NCBI RefSeq assembly: GCF_001579805.1
Contig: NZ_CP014546.1
Coordinates: 1,054,001-1,118,000, forward strand
Origin: Pseudomonas azotoformans
GTDB lineage: Bacteria; Pseudomonadota; Gammaproteobacteria; Pseudomonadales; Pseudomonadaceae
Direction: 5' to 3'
Length of the DNA stretch: 64,000 nt
Shown: in pieces, positions 29,859 through 38,841 of the stretch
Layout: each line of letters starts with the position of its first letter
How positions within the stretch are numbered: position 1 is the stretch's first letter
The notes under the pieces: generated by a model
Databases searched by the model: none
What the model saw: only the letters and a program-made list of their open reading frames with translations
Told to the model about the DNA's origin: nothing
Program-made: the position numbers and the translations under genes

Positions 29859-31700
29859 ATGCCTGATTACCGCTCGAAAACATCCACCCACGGCCGCAAC
29901 ATGGCCGGCGCGCGCGCACTGTGGCGTGCCACGGGGATGAAAGATGACGACTTCAAGAAGCCGATCATCGCGATTGCCAACTCGTTCACCCAATTCGTAC
30001 CGGGCCACGTCCACCTCAAGGACCTGGGCCAACTGGTCGCCCGCGAGATCGAACGCGCCGGCGGTGTCGCCAAAGAATTCAACACCATCGCCGTGGATGA
30101 CGGCATCGCCATGGGCCATGACGGCATGCTGTATTCCCTGCCGAGCCGCGAGATCATCGCCGACTCCGTGGAATACATGGTCAACGCCCACTGCGCCGAC
30201 GCCATCGTCTGCATCTCCAACTGCGACAAGATCACGCCTGGCATGCTGATGGCGTCCCTGCGCCTGAACATCCCGGTGATCTTCGTCTCCGGCGGCCCGA
30301 TGGAAGCTGGCAAGACCAAGCTCGCCTCCCACGGCCTGGACCTGGTCGACGCCATGGTCATCGCCGCCGATTCCAGCGCTTCTGACGAGAAGGTCGCGGA
30401 ATACGAGCGCAGCGCCTGCCCGACCTGCGGTTCGTGCTCCGGCATGTTTACCGCCAACTCGATGAACTGCCTGGTGGAAGCCCTGGGCCTGGCCTTGCCG
30501 GGCAACGGTTCCACCCTCGCCACCCACAGCGACCGTGAACAACTGTTCCTGCAGGCCGGCCGTACCATCGTCGAGCTGTGCAAGCGCTACTACCACGACA
30601 ACGATGAGTCGGTGTTGCCGCGCAACATCGCCAACTTCAAGGCGTTCGAAAACGCCATGACCCTGGACATCGCCATGGGCGGTTCCACCAACACCATCCT
30701 GCACTTGCTGGCCGCGGCCCAGGAAGCCGAGATCGATTTCGACCTGCGCGACATCGACCGTCTGTCCCGCCACGTGCCGCAACTGTGCAAAGTCGCGCCG
30801 AACATCCAGAAGTACCACATGGAAGACGTGCACCGCGCCGGCGGGATCTTCTCGATCCTCGGCTCGCTGGCCCGTGGCGGCCTGCTGCATACCGACCTGC
30901 CGACCGTGCACAGCAAGTCCATTGCCGAAGGCATCGCCAAGTGGGACATCACCCAGACGGACGACGAAGCCGTGCACACCTTCTTCAAGGCTGGCCCGGC
31001 CGGTATCCCGACGCAAACCGCGTTCAGCCAGTCGACCCGTTGGGACACCCTGGACGACGACCGTGAAAACGGCTGCATCCGCAGTGTCGAGCACGCCTAC
31101 TCCCAAGAAGGCGGCCTGGCCGTGCTGTACGGCAACATCGCCCTCGACGGCTGCGTGGTGAAAACCGCCGGTGTGGATGAGTCCATCCACGTCTTCGAAG
31201 GCCGCGCCAAGATCTACGAGAGCCAGGACAGCTCGGTTCGCGGCATCCTCGCCGACGAAGTGAAGGAAGGCGACATCGTGATCATCCGCTACGAAGGCCC
31301 GAAAGGCGGCCCGGGTATGCAGGAGATGCTGTACCCGACGTCCTACCTGAAATCCAAAGGCCTGGGCAAAGCCTGCGCCCTGCTGACCGACGGCCGTTTC
31401 TCCGGCGGCACCTCGGGCCTGTCCATCGGCCACGCTTCGCCAGAAGCCGCTGCCGGCGGCGCGATTGGCCTGGTGCAGGACGGCGACAAGGTGCTGATCG
31501 ACATTCCGAACCGTTCGATCAACCTGTTGATCAGCGATGAAGAACTGGCGGCACGCCGGGTCGAGCAGGACAAGAAAGGCTGGAAGCCAGTGGAGAAGCG
31601 TCCGCGCAAAGTGACGACCGCGTTGAAGGCTTATGCCCTGCTGGCCACCAGTGCCGACAAGGGTGCTGTGCGCAACAAGGCGATGCTTGACGGTCTGTAA
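29859..31700 (+). CDS. ilvD: Dihydroxy-acid dehydratase
   Basis: The 613-residue Fe-S dehydratase converts 2,3-dihydroxy-isovalerate and 2,3-dihydroxy-3-methylvalerate to the keto acids that lead to valine, leucine and isoleucine. Cluster cysteines lie in [12 protein letters not shown] near residue 120 and [12 protein letters not shown] near residue 190. The C-terminal signature [14 protein letters not shown] is complete. The length is normal for the long IlvD class. It is monocistronic, with a strong terminator right after it. Confidence 0.97.
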   Translation: MPDYRSKTSTHGRNMAGARALWRATGMKDDDFKKPIIAIANSFTQFVPGHVHLKDLGQLVAREIERAGGVAKEFNTIAVDDGIAMGHDGMLYSLPSREIIADSVEYMVNAHCADAIVCISNCDKITPGMLMASLRLNIPVIFVSGGPMEAGKTKLASHGLDLVDAMVIAADSSASDEKVAEYERSACPTCGSCSGMFTANSMNCLVEALGLALPGNGSTLATHSDREQLFLQAGRTIVELCKRYYHDNDESVLPRNIANFKAFENAMTLDIAMGGSTNTILHLLAAAQEAEIDFDLRDIDRLSRHVPQLCKVAPNIQKYHMEDVHRAGGIFSILGSLARGGLLHTDLPTVHSKSIAEGIAKWDITQTDDEAVHTFFKAGPAGIPTQTAFSQSTRWDTLDDDRENGCIRSVEHAYSQEGGLAVLYGNIALDGCVVKTAGVDESIHVFEGRAKIYESQDSSVRGILADEVKEGDIVIIRYEGPKGGPGMQEMLYPTSYLKSKGLGKACALLTDGRFSGGTSGLSIGHASPEAAAGGAIGLVQDGDKVLIDIPNRSINLLISDEELAARRVEQDKKGWKPVEKRPRKVTTALKAYALLATSADKGAVRNKAMLDGL

Positions 31701-31711
31701 GCTGCGCTCAT

Positions 31712-31744
31712 AAAAATGCCCCGCCAAGTGCGGGGCATTTTTTT
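31712..31744 (+). terminator. Rho-independent terminator after ilvD
   Basis: A stem of about 11 bp (AAATGCCCCGC / GCGGGGCATTT) with loop CAAGT is followed by a T run. It begins 12 bases after the ilvD stop. Confidence 0.92.
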
Positions 31745-31821
31745 GCCTGGCGTTCTGACGCTGTAGTTTTTCATACGCCAGCCGATAACAGGCGCAACTA
31801 TTTCTCAAGGAACTTACCCGC

Positions 31822-33231
31822 ATGGATGCCCGCTCTACCGCTCTACACCCGGCTGCATGGGCGCTTTCCCTATTGGCGTTGGCCGGTTGCAGCTCGCTGC
31901 AAAAGCCTCAGGTGGACCCAGGCCTGGCACTCTTCAACGAAGCCATGACACTGCCGGCGCTCGACTACACCATCCTGCGCAACGGCGACAGAGTCGCGTA
32001 CTCCGTCGATTTGCAGCAAAACCCGATCTCTGTGCAGTTCGACGCCTATTGCACACAAGGCCCTGGAAGGATGTTCTACCCCACGCGCTCGGGCCTGCGG
32101 GCATTTACTCCCTCACCGGCAACAGGCGTCGACCTGCCGACGGTACAGGCCCACCAACTGCAGCAAAGCGCTCAATTGCAGAGCGTATGCAAGGCACGCC
32201 CCGTCCCCGACTGGCGGGTGCTGCAAGCCTCTGTCGATCAGAGTTGGCTGCTGATCGACCGTAACAGCGTGCAGCGCCAAGGCAGTCAGATATCCGTCTG
32301 GGCCGCCCAGGATTACCTGCACTATCAGGTCGCCAAGAATGCATCGTTGTTCACTCAACGGCAGGAGCGGCTGAGGCTGGATTGCACACAACGCACCATT
32401 ACGTTGATGAGCCAGTTCAACCTTGATGAAACGCGCCAGATGATCAACGGCGAAATCCGTCGACAATTCAAGCCGCAAGCCTTGGATCAAGCTTCCGGCG
32501 AACATGCCCAGCTCTTCAAGGCTCTATGCCAGGCGCCGGTGGAGCTGGCCCATTTACCCGCTTTCAAGGCGCGCCAGCCATTGCCACCCGTTGCCAGCGC
32601 AACCAATGCCAACCCGGCCGTGCTGGCGGCCATCCGAGCGCTCGGCCTGCCTGCGCCAACCCGCACCCTGAGCGAGCTGGCGTATGACTATGACGCCGTG
32701 CTCTTCAACAACACCCGAGTGGGCGACCAGACCAAACAGGCATTTATCAGTGTCGACAACGCATCCGGCCAGACGCTGGTACAAACGCGCGACTCGGCAC
32801 TCGGTTTTAACCAGGAGCTGACCTTCCAAGGCCTGTTTGATCTGGACAGCCAAGGTCTCGACCGCAAAACCGGCAGTGACAAGGTGAAGACCCGTCTCTT
32901 GGTTGGCCTGAGCTTTCAAGGCGATTGGCGTAACTTGCCCCTCGCCAGTGAGGTGAGCTACACCCAGACATGGTCAAAATCCATCAACCCCGATGGCAGT
33001 CCTTCGCCAGAGACCAGTGAACCAAGAACCGTGACCTGCAAGGTCGCTCGGGAAATCCCGGCTGCCAACCTGACCCCGGACCTGAAGGGGCAAGCCAAGG
33101 TACTCGACTGCGTTCAGATGAAAGGTTGGACTTATCAGGCAGCCTACCTGAGCGACTATGGGCTGTTCATCAAATTGCGTGAGAACGCGTTGGTTGCGCA
33201 ATGGAACTGGCATCTGAAATCAATCAAGTGA
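31822..33231 (+). CDS. Unrecognised predicted lipoprotein
   Basis: The 469-residue protein has a lipoprotein signal (lipobox LAGC, mature Cys at about residue 23) followed by SSLQKPQVDPG. The +2 residue is Ser, so outer-membrane sorting is expected. I do not recognise the family. The mature part is soluble, with several Cys residues spread along it (CTQGPG, SVCKAR, LDCTQR, VTCKVA and others) that could form disulfides in the periplasm. It stands alone between ilvD and the TonB receptor gene, with a weak AAGGAA site before the ATG. The composition is somewhat less GC-rich than its neighbours. Confidence 0.75.
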   Translation: MDARSTALHPAAWALSLLALAGCSSLQKPQVDPGLALFNEAMTLPALDYTILRNGDRVAYSVDLQQNPISVQFDAYCTQGPGRMFYPTRSGLRAFTPSPATGVDLPTVQAHQLQQSAQLQSVCKARPVPDWRVLQASVDQSWLLIDRNSVQRQGSQISVWAAQDYLHYQVAKNASLFTQRQERLRLDCTQRTITLMSQFNLDETRQMINGEIRRQFKPQALDQASGEHAQLFKALCQAPVELAHLPAFKARQPLPPVASATNANPAVLAAIRALGLPAPTRTLSELAYDYDAVLFNNTRVGDQTKQAFISVDNASGQTLVQTRDSALGFNQELTFQGLFDLDSQGLDRKTGSDKVKTRLLVGLSFQGDWRNLPLASEVSYTQTWSKSINPDGSPSPETSEPRTVTCKVAREIPAANLTPDLKGQAKVLDCVQMKGWTYQAAYLSDYGLFIKLRENALVAQWNWHLKSIK

Positions 33232-33252
33232 GCCCTGTATAGGAGCCGGGTT

Positions 33253-35712
33253 CTAGAACTGCGGCTTGTACGTCACACTGAACATCATGTTTCGCGGGTC
33301 GCCGAAGTAGTTGTTGCCCACCAACTGGCTGTAGGACGGGATGTAGTAACGCTTGTCCAAGAGGTTGTTGAAGTTCACCGCCAGGGTGACTTCATCACTG
33401 GCGTCGTAGGCGACTCGGGAATTGAAAATCGCAAAGCCGGCCTGGCCAAAGTTACGGTCAAAGCTGGTGGTCGCCGTTTGTGCATTAACCCCTGCACCCA
33501 GGCTGACGCGGCTTAAGTCCCCCGGCAGTTTGTAATCGCCCCAAATCCGCAGCATGTGCTTGGGCACCGCCGTACTGAAGACCTTGCCTTTGAGTTCGGT
33601 GTCTTTCAAAAACACCGTTGTGTTGTAGGTATAACTGCTGCTGACCTGCAAACCTGGCGCCAATTGGCCGCTGACCTCCGCCTCAAGCCCTTGGCTGCGC
33701 ACCTTGCCCGAGGCGGTGGAGCAGTACCAGCCACTGCAGGCGTTTGGGCCATCAATATCGGTGCTGAAGTCGGTAACGGCACGGTTTTCGTGGATATAGC
33801 GGAACATCGCAAGGGATGTATTGAGGCGTCCATCCATCAACTCACCCTTGATACCCACCTCGTAGTTGCGTCCCTCGATGGGCGGCAATCCCGTCTTTTG
33901 CTGGGTCAGTTGGGTCTGCGGGATAAACACCTCGGCGTAGCTGCCATACACCGACCATTGGTCGTCCAGCGCATACACCAAGCCCGCAAAGGGAGTGACC
34001 TTGCCATTGCTCTTGACCGAGTTTTTCTCACCGCCCTCTTCGTACTGACGGGCGTAGTAGTTGTCCTGATCGAAGGCAAAGTCATACCAACTGGTGCGGG
34101 CGCCGAGGATCAAGGTCAGGGGCTCCGTCAGGTTGACCCGCCAGGTGCCGTAAAGTCCTTTTTGAGTGATGTCGTAGGTACTCAAGGCCAGGTTGGCGCG
34201 GTCGGCAATGCTGTTATAAGTCGGCTGAGGGCGGTGATGGTCGATGGCACCGATGTCCGCTCCTGGCGTGAATGCACGGGCATAACCATCATCAGTGTTG
34301 TACTTGGAATAGTTGGCGCCCACTACCAGGCTCTGCTTGAACGACAGGGCTTCAAAGTCGCCGCTGACGTAGGCATCGATACCACGGTTCTTGCCGTAGA
34401 AGTCCGTGGAATAGTCGGCGTACCTGCCGCTTTGGGTACTTCCCACCGGCACCGCACCGACAATGAATTGGTATGTCGCCTCGTTGGATTCATTCATTGC
34501 CAGCGCCGAGGCCTTGAACTTCCACTGATCGTTAAAGCGATGCTCAAGGTCCAGATACACCGCCGTCTGATCATTGAACGAACGGTTCCAGCTCGCACCG
34601 GTATAGGTCGAACGCGATACATCCAGCGCGCTCCCATCGGTGTGACGCGGCAAGGCAATCAAGTACGGCCGCCCATGGCTCTTCTTGTTGCTGAATCCGA
34701 CGCCCAGGGTCGTGTCATCGTCCAAGTCAAAGTCCAGCGCGCCGTAGACGGTCTGTTCCCAGTTCCACACGTAGTCGGTGAAGGAGTGGCCTTTCTCATA
34801 GTTGACCACTGCCCGACCACGGATCGTCCCGGCCTCGTTCAATGGGCCGCCGACATCCGCCTGGGAGGCATAACGGTCCCAACTGCCAGCCTTGGCACTC
34901 AAGGTCACCGTAGGCACGGCCTGTGGGCGTTTGCGCACCAGGTTCACGGCACCACCTGGGCTGTTGGCGCCTTGCAACAGGCCGGCGGCGCCGCGCAGGA
35001 CTTCCATGCGGTCGTAGATCACCATGTTCTCGGTGATGTAGCTGCCCAGCGCATACACGTTGCGGGGGACTGGCACACCGTCGTATTGCAGCGATTCAAT
35101 CTCAAAGCCGCGCGCAAACATAAACATCCCAGGGCCCGGCGACTTGACCGACGCCATGCCCGGCACAGCTTCAATCGCTTGAGTCAGGGTGGAGATGTTC
35201 TGGTCATCCATGGCTTTGCGGGTCAGCACACTGACGGACTGCGGGATGTCCTTGAGCTTTTGCGTACCCTTGCCGATGGTCACCGCACCAGTGGTGTAGG
35301 AACCGCTGCCTTCGGTGGTCGTCCCCAGGTGCTCAGCGCTGATGGTGGTGGCACCGACTTCAAGGGCGCCGCCTGTGTCTACACGTTTTTCCAGGGTAAC
35401 GGTGTCGGCATTGATAAACGCTGCACTCAACCCCGTGCCGCCCAGCAGTTGGCCCAAGGCTTCACGTTGCCCCAGGCTGCCCTTCACGCCCGGTGACACC
35501 ACCCCCTGGGTCAACTCCCCCGATACCAACACCTGCACCCGTGTCACCGCCGAAAACGCCGCCAGCGCACCGTCCAGGCTTTGCCCCGGAATATCAAAAC
35601 GATAGGTCTGGGCCTGGGTGGTCTCGGCGGCCTGCAAATACAGCGGCGCAGTGCCGCAGGCCAAGGAAATGGCCAGTGCCAGCAAGGGCCGTGCGGCGTA
35701 TCGGTGTGCCAT
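33253..35712 (-). CDS. TonB-dependent siderophore receptor with signalling domain (FpvA/FecA type)
   Basis: The 819-residue outer-membrane receptor starts with a signal peptide. An STN signalling domain follows (about residues 40-120, with FDIPGQSLDGALAAFSAV). The TonB plug has IPQSVSVLTRKAMDD and RGFEIESLQYDG, and the 22-strand barrel ends in Phe (TYKPQF). It imports a ferric siderophore and reports binding to FecR through the STN domain. The chosen ATG (35712) has GGGGAG eight bases upstream; an earlier in-frame start at 35757 adds a poor extension. The sigma factor and FecR genes are immediately upstream. The cognate siderophore is not predictable. Confidence 0.92.
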   Translation of the reverse strand: MAHRYAARPLLALAISLACGTAPLYLQAAETTQAQTYRFDIPGQSLDGALAAFSAVTRVQVLVSGELTQGVVSPGVKGSLGQREALGQLLGGTGLSAAFINADTVTLEKRVDTGGALEVGATTISAEHLGTTTEGSGSYTTGAVTIGKGTQKLKDIPQSVSVLTRKAMDDQNISTLTQAIEAVPGMASVKSPGPGMFMFARGFEIESLQYDGVPVPRNVYALGSYITENMVIYDRMEVLRGAAGLLQGANSPGGAVNLVRKRPQAVPTVTLSAKAGSWDRYASQADVGGPLNEAGTIRGRAVVNYEKGHSFTDYVWNWEQTVYGALDFDLDDDTTLGVGFSNKKSHGRPYLIALPRHTDGSALDVSRSTYTGASWNRSFNDQTAVYLDLEHRFNDQWKFKASALAMNESNEATYQFIVGAVPVGSTQSGRYADYSTDFYGKNRGIDAYVSGDFEALSFKQSLVVGANYSKYNTDDGYARAFTPGADIGAIDHHRPQPTYNSIADRANLALSTYDITQKGLYGTWRVNLTEPLTLILGARTSWYDFAFDQDNYYARQYEEGGEKNSVKSNGKVTPFAGLVYALDDQWSVYGSYAEVFIPQTQLTQQKTGLPPIEGRNYEVGIKGELMDGRLNTSLAMFRYIHENRAVTDFSTDIDGPNACSGWYCSTASGKVRSQGLEAEVSGQLAPGLQVSSSYTYNTTVFLKDTELKGKVFSTAVPKHMLRIWGDYKLPGDLSRVSLGAGVNAQTATTSFDRNFGQAGFAIFNSRVAYDASDEVTLAVNFNNLLDKRYYIPSYSQLVGNNYFGDPRNMMFSVTYKPQF

Positions 35713-35795
35713 GGATGGTGCTCCCCGGTGCAAAAAAGTCTGTGATCGGCGCCGCACTACTTGAGAGTGCTTACTATTTGCGCCTCAGTGATCAA

Positions 35796-35820
35796 GGACG
35801 ATGGGTTGCGGGGAAACCCT
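35796..35820 (-). promoter_or_regulatory. Candidate ECF-type promoter for the TonB receptor gene
   Basis: In the 132-base gap between fecR and the receptor gene, the minus strand carries AGGGTTTC (35820-35813) and CGTCC (35800-35796). This layout recalls the promoters used by iron-starvation ECF sigma factors, where a G/T-rich -35 is followed by a CGTC-like -10. It is suggestive only. Confidence 0.3.
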
Positions 35821-35844
35821 GAAACTATTTTGAAAAAGTTGTCG

Positions 35845-36792
35845 TCAGGACGCTTTGCCTTCGCGCAACACCAGCAAATACGGGGTGTAGTGCTCGGCTT
35901 GCAGGTTGAGGGTGTATTCCAGCGCCTTGATCACGGCGTCGGGTTTGTCGATCTCGAACACGCCGGACACCACGCGATTGCGCAGCGCATCGCCCAGCAC
36001 CAGGGTCTTGCCGGGCCAGTAGCGATTCAACTCGCTGACCACTTCAGACAGTGGCTGCTGGCGAAACACCAGTTGCCGTTGGCGCCAGGCGAAACCGCTG
36101 GCCGCGTCGAAGCCGTGGACCTCGGCAAGGCGATGATCCTGATATTCCACCGCCCGGCCCGGCTCCAGATAGACCGGATCACCACTGCCCGCACTGACCT
36201 GCACTTTGCCCTGCGCCACCTGCACCCGCGTCTGCGCATCGCGCCGCGCCACACTGAATTGGGTGCCGATCACCTTCACCCAGCCATCGCCGGACTGCAC
36301 CACGAAAGGTCGTGCCGGGTCCTTGGTCACGCTGAAAAACCCTTCACCACGCAGCAGACGAATCTGACGTTCACCGCCGCTCATGCGCACTTGAATCGCG
36401 CTGTCAGTGTTGAGTTGCAACTGGGAGCCATCGGCCAGTTCGACGGTGCGCGACTCGCCGGTGCGGGTGGCGTAGTCCGCGCGCAGGCGGTCGAGCCAGG
36501 GGGTGTTCTGTACGGTCAGCCCCACCGCCAGCAGCACGGCGGCCGCACAGGCCCAGCGTCGCACCGGCTTGCGCCAGGCCGCCTGTTCGGCACGGCGGAT
36601 CACCCGTGCTGGCTCACGCAAACCGCCGAGCATGGCCTGCACTTCTTGCCAGGCGTCATCCTGAGGCTGGCCCTGCCCGAGCCAGGCGGCAAAGGCGTCC
36701 ATTTCGGCTGCCGTGACATCTTCGGCCTGTAGGCGGAAATACCAGCCGGAGGCTTCTTCGAACAGCTCGTCGGCAGGGTGTGTAGCAGTCAT
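35845..36792 (-). CDS. FecR-family anti-sigma / sigma regulator
   Basis: The 315-residue inner-membrane protein has an N-terminal cytoplasmic DUF4880 domain (EEASGWYFRLQAEDV near residue 12) and one membrane helix at about residues 86-101. The periplasmic FecR domain includes RTVELADGSQLQLNTDSAI and a secretin/TonB-like end. It relays the receptor STN signal to the sigma factor. The ATG at 36792 overlaps the sigma stop by 4 bases. An 18-codon upstream extension within the sigma gene is unlikely. Confidence 0.92.
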   Translation of the reverse strand: MTATHPADELFEEASGWYFRLQAEDVTAAEMDAFAAWLGQGQPQDDAWQEVQAMLGGLREPARVIRRAEQAAWRKPVRRWACAAAVLLAVGLTVQNTPWLDRLRADYATRTGESRTVELADGSQLQLNTDSAIQVRMSGGERQIRLLRGEGFFSVTKDPARPFVVQSGDGWVKVIGTQFSVARRDAQTRVQVAQGKVQVSAGSGDPVYLEPGRAVEYQDHRLAEVHGFDAASGFAWRQRQLVFRQQPLSEVVSELNRYWPGKTLVLGDALRNRVVSGVFEIDKPDAVIKALEYTLNLQAEHYTPYLLVLREGKAS

Positions 36793-37322
36793 GACCGACG
36801 TCCTTGTGTGTCGCTGGTGAGCCGCGTCTTGATGTAGGCGCGGCATTCAATCAAGGCGCGACGCAATTGGTATTCCACACTGCGCGGGGTGATCGACAGG
36901 CGTTCGCCAATCTCGCGGTAGGAAAGTTCGTCGACATGATAGAGCAGGAAGATCTGCCGAGTCGCCTCGGGCAACGCCAGGATAGCATCCTGCATCAGTT
37001 GCTCCTGCTGATAGGCGGCCAACTGCTCATCGGCACCTGGGTTGGTGCACGGCAGTTCTTCACTGGGTTCACCGGCATCCAGGCGCTCGCGGCGGATGGC
37101 CTGGCGTTGGTGATCACGCACCAGGTTGCTGGCGATGGTAAAGAGGAACGCGGGGAGGTTGTCGATCTTCTCGCCGGAGTCCAGGCGGGCCAGGCGCAGG
37201 AACGATTCCTGAGTCAGGTCGGCGGCCACCTGAGCGCTGCCGGTGCGGCGGGTGACGAAGGCTTCGAGGGCTTTCTTCTGCTCCGCGAACAGGCGCGCGA
37301 TCTGCGAATTCCAGGAGGACAC
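36789..37322 (-). CDS. FecI-type ECF sigma factor
   Basis: The 177-residue sigma factor has region 2 (DLTQESFLRLARLD, FLFTIASNLVRDHQRQ) and region 4 with the HTH (LSYREIGERLSITPRSVEYQLRRAL). It drives transcription of the linked receptor gene when the siderophore is bound. The start is a GTG at 37322 preceded by AAGG at a spacing of about 7. It is first in the order sigma-fecR-receptor. A weak Fur-box-like sequence lies upstream. Confidence 0.93.
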   Translation of the reverse strand: MSSWNSQIARLFAEQKKALEAFVTRRTGSAQVAADLTQESFLRLARLDSGEKIDNLPAFLFTIASNLVRDHQRQAIRRERLDAGEPSEELPCTNPGADEQLAAYQQEQLMQDAILALPEATRQIFLLYHVDELSYREIGERLSITPRSVEYQLRRALIECRAYIKTRLTSDTQGRRS

Positions 37323-37388
37323 AGCACTACCTTGAGAAGAACGGAGGGTTCAGGAAGTGCGCACGCTAGCAGAGGATGAGATTGGTTC

Positions 37389-37407
37389 GCAATTGATATC
37401 TATTTTT
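37389..37407. promoter_or_regulatory. Weak Fur-box-like site upstream of the ECF sigma gene
   Basis: The 19-base stretch GCAATTGATATCTATTTTT matches the Fur consensus (GATAATGATAATCATTATC) at about 11 of 19 positions. It lies 67-85 bases before the sigma start codon, in a locally AT-rich patch. Iron repression of FecI-type sigma genes by Fur is well established; this exact site is a guess. Confidence 0.35.
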
Positions 37408-37440
37408 TACTGTGGGTTATGCGGTGTTTTTGAGGCCGTC

Positions 37441-37527
37441 TTCGCGAGCAAGCCCGCTCCCACAGTGACCGAGTTCTAACATAAGAATGCGGTCAAAAAA
37501 ATGTGGGAGCGGGCTTGCTCGCGAATA
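37441..37527. repeat. REP palindrome pair (type A)
   Basis: Inverted copies TTCGCGAGCAAGCCCGCTCC (37441-37464) and ATGTGGGAGCGGGCTTGCTC (37501-37527) are separated by about 37 bases. It lies between the sigma gene start and the 3' end of pchP and is the same unit as at 6861-6957. Confidence 0.9.
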
Positions 37528-37541
37528 CAGGCGACTCGGTG

Positions 37542-38601
37542 TTACTGAATCTCGTCAGGCTTAACGATCACCCAGTTCTTGTCCGCCGTCACCGGCAACC
37601 CTTCCTTAGCCTGCGCCGCCGCATGCTTGGCGATCATGCCGTTCAGTTGGGTCATGTATTTGTCCTTACGGTTGATCCACAAATGCACGCCGCCCTTGGC
37701 CACGTCCACATCGTGAAACAGCATGTAGCCATCGCTGGTCGGCGTGTCGCCGCCCACCAGCACCGGTTTTTTCCATTCGTCGATATAGGTGAGAATCGCC
37801 GCGTGCTTACCGGCCATCCAGGTCGCCGGGGTCCACAGGTAAGGGGTGAGTTCCAGGGCCGAGGTTGGCCTTCTCGTCATAGTTGCCAGCGCTGATCTGT
37901 TTGCGCGCAGTAGTCAGTTCGCCGGTCTTGCGGTCCTTGAGCAGGGTGGTCACGCCGATGACGTTCTCGGGTTTGACGTTGTAGCCGTACTTCGGATCGG
38001 CGGCGACCATGCGCACCAGTTCTTCCGAGGCAGCGGTCATCACATACACCTCAATGCCGTTTTCCATCAGCTTGTTGTACAGCTCGGCCTGGCCGGTGAA
38101 GACTTTCGGCGGTTGCACCTCGGACCTCTTCACCACATCGCCTTCGAAATAGCTGACGGGCACGGGCTTGCCGGAAGCCATCAACTCATCGACCTGCACT
38201 TTGAGTTCCTTGAGGGTGAACCCCGAAAACACCTGGGCGACCCACGGGTAGCAGACCATATCGTCCACTTCGCAGAGGCGATAGTAGTAACTGAACAGAC
38301 TTTCCTTATGGTCGGCGGTGTCTTTGAACGGCATTAGCTTGAGCGAAGGATCAAGGCTGTCGCGGGTGATCAGGCCTTTGTTTTCCATGTAGGGCAGCAG
38401 GGATTCTTCGAGGTCGTAGCGGTAACTGGTGTTGTCCATGTCGAACACCGCGAAGTTACCCTTGTTGGCGTTGGCGGCGATCATTTCGTTCAGTTGCTTG
38501 GCGGCCGGGGCCGGCCAGTGTTTCAACTCGGTGGCGGCCATGGTTTGGCCGGCAAGGCCAAGGCACAGCGCGGCGGCAAACAATCTCGAAGCGAGCTTCA
38601 T
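37542..38601 (-). pseudogene. pchP: Phosphorylcholine phosphatase PchP, frameshifted near the middle of the C-terminal half
   Basis: The HAD-superfamily periplasmic phosphatase splits phosphocholine into choline and phosphate. It has a signal peptide (residues 1-22), motif I FDMDNTSYRYDLEES near residue 52 and cap regions resembling P. aeruginosa PchP. The frame from 38601 stops at 37807 after NYDEKANLGP. The rest of the protein, from LELTPYLWTPATWMAGK to the stop at 37542, is in another frame. Removing one base from the GGG run at 37856-37858 (plus strand) joins the halves as ANLGLELTPYLW, giving about 352 residues, the family length. It is either a real single-base insertion or a sequencing error. 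Motif IV residues (GDTPTSDGYM) lie in the second half, so the truncated product would be inactive. Confidence 0.88.
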
Positions 38602-38841
38602 AAACGTTTCTCCCTGAGTGAAAGACACCGACGCTAACAAATCCCTGTGACAGTTATCGCCCGAGCGCGACCGCTTGCGTCGTGATCGCGCCAACGGCAT
38701 GTGCCTGAGCGTCAAACGCTTATTCCAAAAACGACAGTCGCCATTCCATATCGGTATTAAATCAATATATTTCAAGCTGTTAGGCTTTCCGGTTCGCAAT
38801 CGCAGGCTCACGCGATTGGCTGCCTTCTCAACGGAGCTTCA

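Noticed and set aside
31712..31744. Small RNA gene after ilvD
   Set aside because: Only the terminator hairpin is visible; there is no promoter or other conserved structure.
33556..35496. Plus-strand open frame of 646 codons inside the TonB receptor gene
   Set aside because: It is antisense to the receptor, whose STN, plug and barrel motifs are clear. The frame is open because of high third-position GC.
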